In this document: positions 12,401-22,751 of the stretch, in pieces
Layout: every line of letters begins with the position of its first letter
Position numbering within the stretch: the stretch's first letter is position 1
Origin: Paenibacillus hexagrammi
GTDB lineage: Bacteria; Bacillota; Bacilli; Paenibacillales; NBRC-103111
Assembly (NCBI RefSeq): GCF_021513275.1
Contig: NZ_CP090978.1
Span: 2,232,001 to 2,296,000, forward strand
Length of the DNA stretch: 64,000 nt
Direction: 5' to 3'
The notes under the pieces: generated by a model
Told to the model about the DNA's origin: nothing
The model's input: the letters and a program-made list of their open reading frames with translations, nothing else
Databases searched by the model: none
Translations under genes and position numbers: made by a program

Positions 12401-13768
12401 AAGGTATTGTTCGGCGAGCGAAGTGTGTTCCGGGCGGGTACGATTGGTACCGTTGCCGAGAAGACAGCCTTTGGCTTCGTGAAAAAATATGAGGAAGAAT
12501 ACGGGCACAAGTGGCGCGGTGCGGAGTTGAATAGGTTGGCCGCTGGATGTACAGGGGTTAAACGAAGCACAGGCCAGCATCCAGGCGGGATTGTCGTTGT
12601 ACCCGACTATATGGAAGTTGATGACATTACTCCTGTCCAGTACCCGGCGGATGATGTCAATGCAGAATGGAAAACCACTCACTTCGACTACCATGCTTTT
12701 GACGCGAATCTGCTTAAGCTCGATATACTAGGGCATGACGACCCGACGATGATGAGAATGCTGCAGGATTTAACTGGAGTTGATCCAACCACGATTCCGA
12801 TGAACGATCCGAAGGCTATGAGCATCTTTAACTCTACGGAGGCGCTAGGCGTTACGCCGGAGCAAATCCGCTCTCCTGTAGCTACATTCGGAGTGCCGGA
12901 GATGGGAACCAAGTTCGTCCGTCAAATGCTTCAGGAGACGCAGCCCAGCTCGTTTGCCGATCTACTGCAGATATCCGGTCTTTCCCATGGAACGGGCGTT
13001 TGGCTTGGTAATGCCCAAGAGCTGATCAAGAAAGGCATTTGTAATATTAAAACTGTTATCGGCTGCCGAGACGATATTATGCTTTATTTGATTTACAAAG
13101 CCGGGATGGATGCCGGACTGGCGTTTAAAATAACTGAAAGCGTCCGTAAAGGTAAAGGTCTTACGGATGAGTGGAAGGAAGAGATGAAGCGCTGCAACGT
13201 GCCTGCCTGGTATATCGAATCCTGCGAACGGATCGAATACATGTTCCCTAAAGCGCATGCTGCTGCTTACGTCATCTCCGCGGTTCGTACCGCATTCTTC
13301 AAGGTGTATCATCCGCTTGCCTACTACGCCACTTACTTCAGCGTTCGGGCTTCCGACTTTGAACTGGATGTGCTATGCCAAGGCTATGATGTCATCTTAA
13401 AGCGTCTGATCGAGATTGAAGAGAAAGGCTTCCAAGCGCAGCCTAAGGAAAAAGCGATGGTTTCAATTCTGGAGATGGCCCTAGAAATGACGGCGCGCGG
13501 ATTTAGCTTCAAGCCGATTGATTTGTACCGCTCCGATGCTACGAAATTTTTGATCGACGGGACCTCGCTTATCCCTCCTTTTGCGGCTATGCCGGGGATC
13601 GGTGAGAATGCGGCAAAAAATATTGCAGCGGCCAAGGAACAAGGGGATTTCCTATCCATTGAGGATTTCCAAAACAGGTCCAAAGCTTCCAAGACAATCG
13701 TTGAACTGCTCGCTTCAATGGGTTGTTTCCGCGGATTGCCCGAGTCGAATCAGCTGTCCTTATTCTAA
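9459..13768 (+). CDS. polC: DNA polymerase III PolC, three frameshifts
   Basis: PolC is the replicative polymerase of low-GC Gram-positives. The start is ATG 9459 after GGGGAGG. Breaks: the T-run 9540-9546 has one T too many (expected RSFFAEGYIE). One base is missing in 9912-9920 (expected NYFQTDFNVKYG). One base is missing in 10602-10610 (expected KAAKKHGIKVMYG). Restored length is about 1436 aa, close to B. subtilis PolC (1437). Order: N-terminal domain, OB domain (ITVQGTVFGLDVKEL), PHP domain (EFHLHTSMSTMD) interrupted by a DnaQ-type 3'-5' exonuclease (VVFDIETTGL). The polymerase core follows (VPDIDLNFSGEYQP, RSTGQHPGGIVVVPD), with the zinc site CKNCRQSEWF/CPHCG and the C-terminal clamp-binding peptide NQLSLF. 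Confidence 0.96.
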
Positions 13769-13800
13769 CTGTCAAGCTAAAATCATTAACAATCTTGCTA

Positions 13801-13829
13801 TTGTAAGCCATTATAGGTTATGGTATAAT
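13801..13829 (+). promoter_or_regulatory. SigA promoter of the rimP-nusA-infB operon
   Basis: TTGTAA (13801-13806), a 17-base spacer and TATAAT (13824-13829) preceded by TGG. It is one of the best promoter matches in the window, with a start point near 13836 and a leader of about 125 bases before rimP. Confidence 0.75.
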
Positions 13830-13864
13830 TTTTCTTGGCAATAATGAGGATATCATCTTGTGAT

Positions 13865-13900
13865 TAAAGAGTGGGGAAACCCACTCTTTACATTTTTGAT
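13865..13900 (+). terminator. Leader hairpin of rimP-nusA operon, probable NusA-responsive attenuator
   Basis: TAAAGAGTGGG (13865-13875), a GAAA tetraloop and CCCACTCTTTA (13880-13890) form a perfect 11-bp stem. The tail CATTTTTGATA is an interrupted, weak U-tract. The hairpin lies between promoter and first gene. In B. subtilis the corresponding operon leader carries a NusA-dependent terminator through which NusA limits its own synthesis; this hairpin fits that design (inference). Confidence 0.65.
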
Positions 13901-13959
13901 ATAGAACTTTTCGAGCTGATTGAAGCAGGAAGTTCATTCTTAGGAGGGTATATCGATCC

Positions 13960-14424
13960 GTGGTAACGCAAGCGCACATCAAATCCGTCGTTGAAGACAT
14001 GCTGAAAGAGTACATCGAGCAAAATGGATTTGAACTCGTGGATATTGAATACGTCAAAGAGGGCAGCAACTGGTTCCTTCGTGTCTATGCAGACAAAGAG
14101 GGCGGCATTGATATAGATGACTGCGGCCGGATCAGCGAATTTTTAAGCGGGAAGCTTGATGAGAAGGATCCGATCTCGGAAGCTTATTTCTTGGAAGTTT
14201 CGTCGCCAGGCGCAGAACGACCGCTCAAAAAGCCTCAGGACTTTCAGAAAGCGATTGGCAGCAATGTCTTTATCACTACCTATGAGCACATTGACGGCGC
14301 CAAAGAATTTGAAGGACTTTTGCAGTCATACGATGCCGAACAGCTGGTAGTTGAAACCGGCAAGAAGAAGTTCACGATTCCTCTTGCAAAAATCGCTAGC
14401 GCTAGGCTGGCTATTGTTTTCTAA
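13960..14424 (+). CDS. rimP: Ribosome maturation factor RimP
   Basis: RimP acts in 30S subunit maturation. The start is GTG 13960, with TTAGGAGGG about 10 bases upstream. It has 154 aa, typical length. Family blocks include GFELVDIEYVKEGSNWFLRVYADKEGGIDIDDC and SEAYFLEVSSPGAERPLKK; the C-terminal half is the SH3-like domain. It is the first gene of the operon running through nusA, infB and rbfA, behind the leader hairpin. Confidence 0.95.
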   Translation: MVTQAHIKSVVEDMLKEYIEQNGFELVDIEYVKEGSNWFLRVYADKEGGIDIDDCGRISEFLSGKLDEKDPISEAYFLEVSSPGAERPLKKPQDFQKAIGSNVFITTYEHIDGAKEFEGLLQSYDAEQLVVETGKKKFTIPLAKIASARLAIVF

Positions 14425-14457
14425 TTGTCATTTATTGAAAGGGGGAACTCGGTTCAA

Positions 14458-15554
14458 ATGAATATGGATTTTATCGAAGCGCTGTCTGAAATTGAACGTG
14501 AGAAAGGCATCTCTAAGGATTTGTTGATCGACGCGATTGAGGCAGCGATGATTTCAAGCTATAAGCGTAATTTTAATACGGCGCAAAACGTGCGCGTGGA
14601 TATTAACCGCCAAACCGGCTTAATTAAAGTCTACGCCCGCAAAACCGTAACAGAAGAAGTGCTGGATCCGAGAATGGAAATCTCTCTGCACGCCGCTCGT
14701 GAAATTAATCCGAATTATCAGCTCGATGATATCGTTGAAATTGAAGTGACGCCTCGGGATTTCGGACGGATTGCCGCTCAGACAGCCAAGCAGGTGGTGA
14801 CACAAAGAATTCGTGAAGCCGAGCGCGGATTGATCTACAATGCGTTTATCGACAAAGAGGAAGATATCGTTACGGGCATCTTGCAGCGTCAGGATCAACG
14901 CAACATTTATGTAGATCTTGGGAAGGTAGAGGCAGTGCTGCCGCTTACTGAGCTCATGCCTACTGACAAGTTCAAGCAGAGTGATCGCATTAAGGCTTAT
15001 ATCACCAAGGTCGAGAACACGACCAAAGGGCCACAAATTATCTTGTCGAGAACTCATCCGGGTCTACTCAAACGTTTGTTCGAGTTAGAAGTTCCGGAAA
15101 TTTTCGACGGAGTTGTGGAAATTCGATCCGTAGCACGCGAAGCGGGCTTCCGCTCAAGATTGCCGTTCATTCCCGTAATGACGAGGTAGATCCGGTTGGT
15201 TCCTGCGTCGGTCCTAAAGGGATGCGCGTTCAAACGATCGTCAGCGAGCTGCGCGGCGAAAAAATTGACATTGTGCGTTGGATGGAAAACGTAGAGGAAT
15301 ATGTTGCAAATGCGCTTAGCCCATCCAAGGTTCTTGAAGTACAGGTTCATGAAGCTGAAAAAATGGCTCGCGTGATTGTGCCGGACTATCAGCTGTCGCT
15401 GGCTATCGGTATCAAGGGCCAGAATGCACGCCTAGCGGCAAAATTGACAGGGTGGAAAATCGATATCAAGAGTGAGTCGCAAGCTGAGCAGGAATTCGGC
15501 AGACCGAAGACCTATACAGAAGAAATGCATCAGGATTCTGTGAGCATCGACTAA
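14458..15554 (+). CDS. nusA: Transcription termination/antitermination factor NusA (frameshifted)
   Basis: NusA modulates RNA polymerase pausing and intrinsic termination. The start is ATG 14458, preceded by GAAAGGGGG. The N-terminal RNAP-binding domain is followed by an S1 domain (EDIVTGILQRQDQRNIYVDLGKVEAVLP) and two KH domains (second: SLAIGIKGQNARLAAKLTGW). The frame breaks at 15156-15157: TCAAGATT is present where TCAAAGATT would continue RSKIAVHSRNDEVDPVGSCVG. Restored length is about 365 aa, typical for the short Gram-positive form without the C-terminal acidic repeats. A single A deletion in sequencing is the likely cause. The product may feed back on the leader hairpin upstream of rimP. 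Confidence 0.94.
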
Positions 15555-15605
15555 ATTTTGTTGGTTTTCCGGAAGTAAGTTGTAGAACCAAGGGGTGACA
15601 AAGGT

Positions 15606-15920
15606 ATGAAGCAGAGAAAAGTCCCTCTGAGAAAATGTGTTGCATGTCAAGAAATGATGCCGAAGAGAGAACTGATTCGTGTCGTCAAGACGCCGGAAGA
15701 TGAAATCTTAATCGATCTGAAGGGCAAGAAGTCAGGGCGCGGCGCTTACTTGTGCGGGAAAGTATCTTGTTTCAAGTTGGCGAAGAAAAGCCGAGCGTTC
15801 GATCGTGCGTTGAAGCATACAGTAAGCGCTGAGATTTATGATCAGCTGGAGCAGGATTTTATCCGCGTTGAAGATGAGTTTATCTCTTCGAAAGAGGAGA
15901 TGACGGACGATGAAGAATAA
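15606..15920 (+). CDS. rnpM: RNase P modulator RnpM (YlxR family)
   Basis: YlxR/RnpM (DUF448) is a small RNA-binding protein; in B. subtilis it was reported to bind and inhibit the RNase P RNA. Family motifs: RKCVACQEMMPKREL with paired Cys, and GRGAYLCG near residues 45-52. The C-terminal half beyond the core is Glu/Asp-rich. It has 104 aa and starts at ATG 15606 behind AAGGGGTGAC. Its end overlaps ylxQ by 11 bases, which suggests translational coupling. Confidence 0.9.
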   Translation: MKQRKVPLRKCVACQEMMPKRELIRVVKTPEDEILIDLKGKKSGRGAYLCGKVSCFKLAKKSRAFDRALKHTVSAEIYDQLEQDFIRVEDEFISSKEEMTDDEE

Positions 15921-16236
15921 ATTTTTATCCCAACTTGGATTGGCCATGCGGGCAGGCAAGCTGGTTACCGGAGATGAAGGGGTTATGAAAGCCATTCGTT
16001 CCGGAGAAGCCAAGCTGGTAATCATCGCAGAGGACGCTTCCGCTAATACGCTTAAAAAATTTCAGGATAAATGCCAATTTTACAATGTCAAGCTCATTTC
16101 CATGGGCAGCAAAGAAGAACTTGGGAACAGTATCGGCAAAGAAATGCGCGTGATCCTGGGCGTACTAGACGGAGGCTTCGCACAGATGCTGTTGAAGTGT
16201 CAGGTAAATACTGCGGAGGTGAAGAGTATTGACTAA
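15910..16236 (+). CDS. ylxQ: YlxQ, L7Ae-family RNA-binding protein
   Basis: This is a small L7Ae/L30e/S12e-fold protein of the YlxQ group, related to kink-turn binders. It has 108 aa. The core [35 protein letters not shown] matches the fold's RNA-binding side. The start overlaps rnpM, and the end overlaps infB by 8 bases. Its cellular role is not well defined; the conserved place in the nusA-infB operon points to ribosome or RNA metabolism. Confidence 0.88.
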   Translation: MKNKFLSQLGLAMRAGKLVTGDEGVMKAIRSGEAKLVIIAEDASANTLKKFQDKCQFYNVKLISMGSKEELGNSIGKEMRVILGVLDGGFAQMLLKCQVNTAEVKSID

Positions 16237-19030
16237 TAAACAAGATAATAAGGATAAACTTCGCGTTTACGAATATGCCAAATCGCTCAACATGAGCAGC
16301 AAAGAAATTATTACGATTCTCAAACGATTAAATATTCCCGTGAACAATCACATGAGTGTGATGGAAAACGAAGCGGTGGATAGTGTAGAACGATTTTTTC
16401 GCGATATTAAAGCCAATGCGGCTGCCAAGCGAGCAGTCACGGACGGAGGAAATGTGATCTCAACGACGACAAATCAGAAAAATGCTGGGCAGAATCCTGC
16501 ACCAGAACATAAAAATGCCGAAAAGCCAGTAACTACATCTGCGGCATCGCAGCCATCCAATAAGGAAACGGCTTCGAATGCCTCTGCACAAGCAGCTAAC
16601 TCCACACAAGGGAATTCAGGGAACTCTTCCAGACGCTCGGACGGCCAGTACGTAGCGAGCCGTCCCGCTCAACCTCAGCGCGACCAACGCCAAGGCGGCT
16701 CCAATCAAGGCCAACGTTCCGGTTATCAAGGACAAGGCCCACGTAATGGGGAGCAGCGTTCCGGCGGTTCTCAGAATCGCTCTGGCGGAGGTAACTTTAA
16801 TAACCGTTCAAATGGTCAAGGCCAGGGTCAAGGTCAAGGTCAAGGCGGCTCTAATCGTCCGAGCGGCGGGTATTCGAACTCCGCTTCCCGTCCTAATCAA
16901 TCAGGCAGCACGGGTGCTTCTAGCGGCCAAGGATCTTCAGGAAACCGCAGCCAAAGCAGTCAAAACCGCAGTACGAATGGACGTCCGAATCGTCAATTCG
17001 ACAACCGCCACAATCAAAGCGGTAGACCTGTTATTCAGGAAGCTACGCCGCAATTTCATGTAGGCGCAACAGCCGCAGAACTAGATGAAGCTGCAGCGAA
17101 GGCAGGCGTGAAGACAACGAAGAAAACGAAGCCAACTGCGAAGCGCTTTGATGATAATAAACCGGGCAGTAACCGCGGTCCAGGCGGAAATTACCGCAAC
17201 AATCAACGTGGAAATCAGCGCGGTAATCAACGAGGCCGTTATCAGCAAGAGACAGTCAAGAAAGAGAAGATTGACAATACACCTAAGAAAATCATCGTTC
17301 GCGGCAATATGACCGTGGGTGAGACAGCGAAGCTGCTGCATAAAGATGCTTCTGAGGTTATTAAGAAGCTTTTGTTCCTGGGTATTATGGCTACCATCAA
17401 CCAAGAGCTGGATTTGGATGCGATTCAGTTAATCGCTGGTGAGTTCGGTGTCGAGGTTGAAATCAAGATTAAAGTGGAAGAAGACCGCTTTGAAACCTTC
17501 GAAGAAGTGGATGATGAAGCTGATCTTCTAGAACGTCCGCCAGTTGTGACGATCATGGGGCACGTTGACCATGGTAAAACGACCTTGCTTGATGCCATCC
17601 GCAAAACAAACGTAACCGAAGGCGAAGCCGGCGGTATCACACAGCATATCGGTGCGTACCAGGTTGAAGTGAATCACAAGAAAATTACGTTCCTGGATAC
17701 ACCAGGTCACGAAGCGTTTACTACGATGCGTGCCCGCGGTGCTCAGGTAACTGACATTACCATTATCGTTGTTGCTGCAGATGACGGTGTGATGCCACAA
17801 ACCGTGGAAGCCATCAACCATGCTAAAGCTGCTGGTTGCCCGATTATCGTAGCGGTTAACAAAATTGATAAAGAAGGCGCAAATCCGGATCAAATTAAAC
17901 AGGCTCTTACAGCGTTTGAACTTGTACCGGAAGAATGGGGCGGAGATACGATCTTCTGCGAAATCTCAGCTAAGCAGCGCATTGGCTTGGAGAATTTGCT
18001 TGAAATGATTCTTCTTGTAGCTGAGGTTCAAGAATACAAAGCGAATCCGAATAAACGTGCGAGAGGTACGGTTATTGAAGCCGAACTTGATAAAGGCCGC
18101 GGACCTGTTGCCCGTATCCTGATTCAACACGGTACACTTAAGGTTGGAGACAGCTTCGTTGCCGGTGTATGCTTCGGTCGTGTAAGAGCTATGGTGAACG
18201 ACAAAGGTAAACGTTTGAAAGAAGCGGGTCCTTCTACTCCGGTAGAGATTACTGGTTTGACCGAAGTGCCGCAAGCCGGGGATCCATTCTTAGCGTATGA
18301 GGACGAACGCAAAGCTAGAGATATCGCGGAGCGCCGTGCAACAACACTTCGTCAATCTGAAATGACAGCGAACTCCCGTGTTACGTTGGATGACCTGTTC
18401 AAGCATATCAAAGAGGGCGAAATCAAAGATTTGAATGTCATCATCAAAGGGGACGTTCAAGGTTCTGTAGAAGCACTCAAAAGCTCTTTGGAGAAGATCG
18501 AAGTCGAAGGCGCTCGCGTGAAAATTCTGCATAACGGTGTCGGCGCCATTACCGAATCCGATATTATTTTGGCCTCCGCATCCAACGCGATTATTATCGG
18601 TTTCAACGTACGTCCTGAGCCGGCCGCTAAGGCAACAGCGGATCAGGAAAAAGTTGATATTCGCATGCACAACATCATTTACAACGTAATTGAGGAAATC
18701 GAGCAAGCGATGAAAGGTATGCTGGATCCGATCTTCAAAGAGAACACACTTGGTCAAGCTGAAGTCCGTAACGTCTTTAAGATCACAGGTGTTGGAGCTA
18801 TTGCTGGTTGTATGATCATTTCAGGTAAAATTACTCGAAATGCGCAAGTACGCTTGATCCGCAGCGGTATTGTCGTGCATGAAGGCAAGATTGATTCCCT
18901 GAAACGTTTCAAAGACGATGTAAAAGAAGTAGCCCAAGGTTACGAATGTGGTATATCTCTGGAGCGTTATCACGATATTAAAGATGGGGACATTATTGAA
19001 GCCTTTATCATGGAAACTGTTGAGAGGTGA
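16229..19030 (+). CDS. infB: Translation initiation factor IF-2
   Basis: IF-2 is a GTPase that places fMet-tRNA on the 30S and promotes subunit joining. The start is TTG 16229 with GCGGAGGTGA upstream. It has 933 aa. The N-terminal IF2_N domain (about residues 5-55) is followed by a long low-complexity linker (about 70-345) rich in Gly, Gln, Asn, Ser and Arg. A second IF2_N domain precedes the G domain: GHVDHGKT at 444-451, then DTPGH and NKID. Domains II to IV follow. The linker is unusually Gln/Asn/Gly-rich rather than Lys/Glu-rich and contains short tandem repeats. The frame is intact. Confidence 0.97.
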   Translation: MTNKQDNKDKLRVYEYAKSLNMSSKEIITILKRLNIPVNNHMSVMENEAVDSVERFFRDIKANAAAKRAVTDGGNVISTTTNQKNAGQNPAPEHKNAEKPVTTSAASQPSNKETASNASAQAANSTQGNSGNSSRRSDGQYVASRPAQPQRDQRQGGSNQGQRSGYQGQGPRNGEQRSGGSQNRSGGGNFNNRSNGQGQGQGQGQGGSNRPSGGYSNSASRPNQSGSTGASSGQGSSGNRSQSSQNRSTNGRPNRQFDNRHNQSGRPVIQEATPQFHVGATAAELDEAAAKAGVKTTKKTKPTAKRFDDNKPGSNRGPGGNYRNNQRGNQRGNQRGRYQQETVKKEKIDNTPKKIIVRGNMTVGETAKLLHKDASEVIKKLLFLGIMATINQELDLDAIQLIAGEFGVEVEIKIKVEEDRFETFEEVDDEADLLERPPVVTIMGHVDHGKTTLLDAIRKTNVTEGEAGGITQHIGAYQVEVNHKKITFLDTPGHEAFTTMRARGAQVTDITIIVVAADDGVMPQTVEAINHAKAAGCPIIVAVNKIDKEGANPDQIKQALTAFELVPEEWGGDTIFCEISAKQRIGLENLLEMILLVAEVQEYKANPNKRARGTVIEAELDKGRGPVARILIQHGTLKVGDSFVAGVCFGRVRAMVNDKGKRLKEAGPSTPVEITGLTEVPQAGDPFLAYEDERKARDIAERRATTLRQSEMTANSRVTLDDLFKHIKEGEIKDLNVIIKGDVQGSVEALKSSLEKIEVEGARVKILHNGVGAITESDIILASASNAIIIGFNVRPEPAAKATADQEKVDIRMHNIIYNVIEEIEQAMKGMLDPIFKENTLGQAEVRNVFKITGVGAIAGCMIISGKITRNAQVRLIRSGIVVHEGKIDSLKRFKDDVKEVAQGYECGISLERYHDIKDGDIIEAFIMETVER
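16814..16849 (+). repeat. Tandem 6-base repeat in the infB linker
   Basis: Copies of GGTCAA (one variant, GGCCAG), followed by GGCGGC, encode Gly-Gln repeats. It is a slippage-prone stretch in the disordered IF-2 linker; a second protein-level repeat (NQRG, three copies) lies near 17200-17235. Confidence 0.8.
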
Positions 19031-19036
19031 TAACAG

Positions 19037-19396
19037 ATGGCCAGAGTACGTGTAGGTCGAGTAGGCGAACAGATCAAGAAAGAGCTTAGCCAAATCATTC
19101 AGTCTGAATTAAAGGATCCTCGAATCGGGTTTCTTACTGTGACAGGCGTTGACGTAACGAATGATCTTTCTTTAGCTCGCGTATTTCTTAGCGTTATGGG
19201 TACAGATGAACAGAAGGAAGCTACGCTTAAAGCGCTGGCTTCCGGAACTGGATATATCCGTTCCGAGCTAGGGAAACGAATTCGCTTGCGTAAAATTCCT
19301 GATCTTCAGTTCAAGTTTGATAGCTCCATTGATTATGGAAGCCGGATCGACAACCTGCTGCATCAACTTAATAGAGAAGGAAATCCAGAACTATGA
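19037..19396 (+). CDS. rbfA: Ribosome-binding factor A
   Basis: RbfA is a KH-type protein needed for late 30S maturation and cold adaptation. It has 119 aa, intact: [40 protein letters not shown] and [17 protein letters not shown] are family blocks. It lies 6 bases after infB, and its stop codon overlaps the nrnA start (ATGA). Confidence 0.96.
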   Translation: MARVRVGRVGEQIKKELSQIIQSELKDPRIGFLTVTGVDVTNDLSLARVFLSVMGTDEQKEATLKALASGTGYIRSELGKRIRLRKIPDLQFKFDSSIDYGSRIDNLLHQLNREGNPEL

Positions 19397-20394
19397 AGAG
19401 TGGAATGAACCATGCACCCGTATACATGCAGCAGCTGGAAGCAGCCGCGAAGTTTATCGAGCAGCATGATGATTTCCTGGTGGTATCCCATATCCAACCG
19501 GATGGGGATGCTGCCAGCTCTACTTATGTGACCGGTTGGATGCTTCAACAGCTTGGGAAAACTTTCACAATGATGAACGAGGGCCCTATGCCCTCTAAGT
19601 TTTCTTTTCTATGGGGAAGCGAACAGGTCAAGGATTTCAGCAAAGATACAGTAAACCGCAAATTTCAAACGATCATAAGCGTGGATTGTGCTGATTTTTC
19701 CAGAATGGGTAAGATCAGCACTCTTTTTGATGAACAAGTGGAACTGCTCAACATTGACCACCATCCGACGAACGACAGGTTCGGTACATATCATCTGATT
19801 AAGCATGACGCAGCGGCGACCGTTCAAATTTTGTACGATCTTGCCATACATATGGATTTGAAGCCTACCAAGGAATTCGGAGAATGTATCTATACAGGCT
19901 TGCTAACAGATACGGGAGGCTTCCGGTATTCAAGCACTTCACCCGAAGTGATGCAGATAGGCGCCAACCTATTAGCACTAGGAGTGAAGGGCTCCGACAT
20001 TGCAGAAGAGGTTCTCGAACGGCTAACCTTCTCGCAAATCGTATTGCTTCAGAAGGCTCTTTCCACGTTATCCTTTGCGTATGACCGCAAATTGGCATGG
20101 TTGGCTGTCTCGCTCGAAGATCTTGCTGCTACTGGAGCTTCGAGCGACGATCTGGACGGCTTGGTCAACTATCCACGCAATGTCGAGGGCGTTGAAGTCG
20201 GCATGTTGTTCAAGGAGAAAGATGCGGGTACGATTAAAGTAAGTCTCCGTTCTGCAGGCAAAGTGGATGTAGCTCGTGTCGCGCAAAGTTTAGGAGGCGG
20301 TGGACACGTCCGTGCTTCTGGTTGTACGATATACGGCACTTTGGATGAAGCGATAGCGAGAATGGTGGAGGAAGTAGGGAAAGAACTGTCATGA
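19393..20394 (+). CDS. nrnA: DHH/DHHA1 nanoRNase and pAp phosphatase NrnA
   Basis: NrnA degrades 2-5 nt RNAs and dephosphorylates pAp. It has 333 aa. DHH-family motifs: [12 protein letters not shown] (motif I), [17 protein letters not shown] (the DHH triad), and the DHHA1 [10 protein letters not shown] near the C-terminus. The start codon overlaps rbfA, and the end overlaps truB by 4 bases (ATGA), so all three are probably coupled. ATG 19405 is an alternative start. Confidence 0.93.
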   Translation: MKSGMNHAPVYMQQLEAAAKFIEQHDDFLVVSHIQPDGDAASSTYVTGWMLQQLGKTFTMMNEGPMPSKFSFLWGSEQVKDFSKDTVNRKFQTIISVDCADFSRMGKISTLFDEQVELLNIDHHPTNDRFGTYHLIKHDAAATVQILYDLAIHMDLKPTKEFGECIYTGLLTDTGGFRYSSTSPEVMQIGANLLALGVKGSDIAEEVLERLTFSQIVLLQKALSTLSFAYDRKLAWLAVSLEDLAATGASSDDLDGLVNYPRNVEGVEVGMLFKEKDAGTIKVSLRSAGKVDVARVAQSLGGGGHVRASGCTIYGTLDEAIARMVEEVGKELS

Positions 20395-21305
20395 TGTATG
20401 AAGGTGTTTTACCTGTTTGGAAGCCGGAAGGCTATACTTCCCATGATGTTGTAGCCAAAGCTAGACGAATTTTAGGTATGAAACGGATCGGCCATACGGG
20501 TACGCTGGACCCCCAGGTTACCGGCGTACTGCCATTATGTTTAGGACGAGCTACCCGCATGGTGGAGTTTATTCAAGAGCTCCCTAAAGAGTATGAAGCT
20601 GTGCTAGTGATTGGTCTTTCTACCGATACGGAAGATATGACAGGGACCGTTACGGAACAAGCTGAGAATGTTCGACTTGATGAAGATCAAGTTCTGCAAA
20701 CTATCGGTACATTCATCGGTGAGATTGATCAAGTGCCCCCTATGTATTCGGCTGTCAAGGTGGAAGGAAAACGTCTTTACGAGCTGGCGCGGGAAGGTAA
20801 GGAAGTAGAGCGTAAATCTCGTAAAGTGACCATTCATGAGATTGACGTATTGACAATGAATATGCAAAGCGACAAGCCGGAGATTCATCTTCGTGTTCGC
20901 TGCTCCAAGGGTACCTACATCCGGACATTATGTGTAGATATCGGCAAAGCATTAGGATATCCCTCTGTTATGAAAAGCTTAATTCGAACTTCAACGGGAA
21001 ATATTCGTAGGGAGCAATGCGTTACACTCGAACAGATGGCACAATTGAAGGAAGAAGGCACTCTTCAGAGCAAGCTTATCCCTATGGATCAATCTATTGG
21101 ACATCTGCCTGCTGTGCGGCTTACTGCCAGAGAATCGGAGCATGCTCTGCAAGGGAAGCGGATCTCTGTGCAACCGGAACGAGTATTGGAAGGTGCTGCC
21201 TCTGAGACGCTGCTTCGAGCATACTCTCCTGAAGAGCGGTTTTTAGGTTTGTTTGAATGGCATTCCAGCACGCAGTGCCTTGTTCCTTCCAAAGTGTTTG
21301 TATAG
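20391..21305 (+). CDS. truB: tRNA pseudouridine-55 synthase
   Basis: TruB makes psi55 in the T-loop of tRNAs. It has 304 aa. Catalytic motif GHTGTLDP has the nucleophile Asp at residue 40. KPEGYTSHDVV, YSAVKVEGKRLYELAREG and CSKGTYIRTLCVDIG are further signatures. It overlaps nrnA and lies 56 bases before ribF, the usual operon order. Confidence 0.96.
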   Translation: MMYEGVLPVWKPEGYTSHDVVAKARRILGMKRIGHTGTLDPQVTGVLPLCLGRATRMVEFIQELPKEYEAVLVIGLSTDTEDMTGTVTEQAENVRLDEDQVLQTIGTFIGEIDQVPPMYSAVKVEGKRLYELAREGKEVERKSRKVTIHEIDVLTMNMQSDKPEIHLRVRCSKGTYIRTLCVDIGKALGYPSVMKSLIRTSTGNIRREQCVTLEQMAQLKEEGTLQSKLIPMDQSIGHLPAVRLTARESEHALQGKRISVQPERVLEGAASETLLRAYSPEERFLGLFEWHSSTQCLVPSKVFV

Positions 21306-21361
21306 ATCCGGTTCATCATCGTTTCGGATTGGCTTAAATAGGTAGGTGAGTTTTATATTAT

Positions 21362-22309
21362 ATGAAAATAATTCCGCTCTCATATCCGATTGATCTTCAT
21401 TCAAGCCCCATGTACGTAGGAAAACAAGTAGTGGCAATCGGCGATTTTGATGGAGTTCACCTCGGTCACCAGGAAGTGATCGGACGAGCCATTCAAACCG
21501 CTAAACGGCTTGATTTGCCAGCTTCTGTTATGACCTTTCATCCTCATCCTCGGTCGGTCATGGGGCAGCACAAGTATGAACATCTGTTGACGCCGATACA
21601 TCGCAAGATGGAGATTCTGGCTTCCCTTGGTGTCAATCATGTTTACATTGTGACCTTTGACGATTCACTTATGCATTTGTCTCCACAGCAGTTCGTGGAT
21701 GATGTGCTGGAATTGCTTGGAGTAGAGAGCATCGTATGCGGCTTTGATTTTACATTTGGCTATCAAGGATGCGGTAATCCTGATACTCTTTGTGAATTGA
21801 GCCACGGCAAGTTCTCTGTTGAAGTCGTGAGACCCTACATCATGCATGGTGAAAAGGTAAGCAGTACTTCCATCCGTGAGGCATTGCAGCAAGGGGATAT
21901 CGATGAAGTGAGCAAGCTGTTAGGGCGATGCTATTCAATCAGCGGCAAGGTTGTCGATGGGCATAAGAGAGGCCGTACCATCGGTTTTCCTACTGCAAAT
22001 ATTGAACCTCACGAACTGTATGTTGTTCCTAAAAATGGTGTCTATGCGATTAAAGCGCATGTAAATGGGAAATACTACAAAGGGGTTATGAATATTGGGG
22101 TGAAGCCCACTTTTGAAACAGGTGAATTGAAAACCACGTTCGAAGCTCATTTGTTCGACTTCTCGGATGACATCTATGGTGAAACTGTTAGGGTAGAGTT
22201 AGTTTCCTTCTTACGTCCTGAACGCAAGTTTGCTTCGATTGAGGAATTGGTGGAACAGATCAAGCAGGACGCCGAAACATCGAAGGATCGATTGTCTACT
22301 ATTTTATAA
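21362..22309 (+). CDS. ribF: Bifunctional riboflavin kinase/FAD synthetase
   Basis: RibF phosphorylates riboflavin to FMN and adenylates FMN to FAD. It has 315 aa. The N-terminal FAD synthetase domain carries AIGDFDGVHLGHQEVI (nucleotidyltransferase HxGH-type motif) and TFHPHPRSVM. The C-terminal kinase domain carries GKVVDGHKRGRTIGFPTANI and GVYAIKAHV. It is the last gene of the rimP operon before the rpsO promoter. Confidence 0.96.
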   Translation: MKIIPLSYPIDLHSSPMYVGKQVVAIGDFDGVHLGHQEVIGRAIQTAKRLDLPASVMTFHPHPRSVMGQHKYEHLLTPIHRKMEILASLGVNHVYIVTFDDSLMHLSPQQFVDDVLELLGVESIVCGFDFTFGYQGCGNPDTLCELSHGKFSVEVVRPYIMHGEKVSSTSIREALQQGDIDEVSKLLGRCYSISGKVVDGHKRGRTIGFPTANIEPHELYVVPKNGVYAIKAHVNGKYYKGVMNIGVKPTFETGELKTTFEAHLFDFSDDIYGETVRVELVSFLRPERKFASIEELVEQIKQDAETSKDRLSTIL

Positions 22310-22317
22310 TCCAGGCA

Positions 22318-22347
22318 TTTACTTCTGCCTAGTTCCTATGATATACT
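22318..22347 (+). promoter_or_regulatory. Promoter of rpsO (extended -10)
   Basis: TATACT (22342-22347) preceded by TGA gives an extended -10. The -35 is weak (TTTACT at 22318, 18-base spacer). Transcription would begin near 22354, leaving a leader of about 115 bases. Confidence 0.5.
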
Positions 22348-22382
22348 GATCAACGTTGTCTAGTAGTGTGTGAATACATTAG

Positions 22383-22420
22383 ACGCTAACCGTAGCTTGG
22401 ACTCACGCTATCACCGGCGT
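22383..22420 (+). promoter_or_regulatory. rpsO leader hairpin, possible S15 autoregulatory site
   Basis: ACGC (22383-22386) pairs with GCGT (22417-22420), and TAGC (22393-22396) pairs with GCTA (22407-22410). They are separated by a symmetric internal loop (TAACCG/TCACCG). S15 represses its own translation through leader structures in several bacteria; whether this fold does so is inference. Confidence 0.35.
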
Positions 22421-22468
22421 ACTCTGGGCTGCTGGGGATACTTTTGAAGAAATTGGAGGTGAACAAGG

Positions 22469-22738
22469 ATGGCATTAACTCAAGAGCGTAAGACACAACT
22501 GATTCAAACTCACAAGGTACATGATACCGACACGGGTTCTCCAGAAGTGCAAGTAGCTATCCTTACGGAAAACATTGTCAACCTGACAAATCACTTGCGG
22601 ACTCACAAGAAAGATCACCACTCCCGCCGTGGTTTGCTTAAAATGGTTGGACAACGCCGTAAGCTGCTGACATACCTGAAGAACAAAGATGTGAGCCGTT
22701 ACAGTGCTTTGATTGAAAAGCTTGGCTTGCGTCGATAA
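22469..22738 (+). CDS. rpsO: 30S ribosomal protein S15
   Basis: S15 is a primary 16S rRNA-binding protein. It has 89 aa and is intact. Family blocks: [37 protein letters not shown] and a C-terminal [15 protein letters not shown] 22469 is preceded by TTGGAGGTGAAC. It has its own promoter and a strong terminator before pnp, the classic rpsO-pnp pair. Confidence 0.98.
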   Translation: MALTQERKTQLIQTHKVHDTDTGSPEVQVAILTENIVNLTNHLRTHKKDHHSRRGLLKMVGQRRKLLTYLKNKDVSRYSALIEKLGLRR

Positions 22739-22751
22739 AACCGACAATGAG

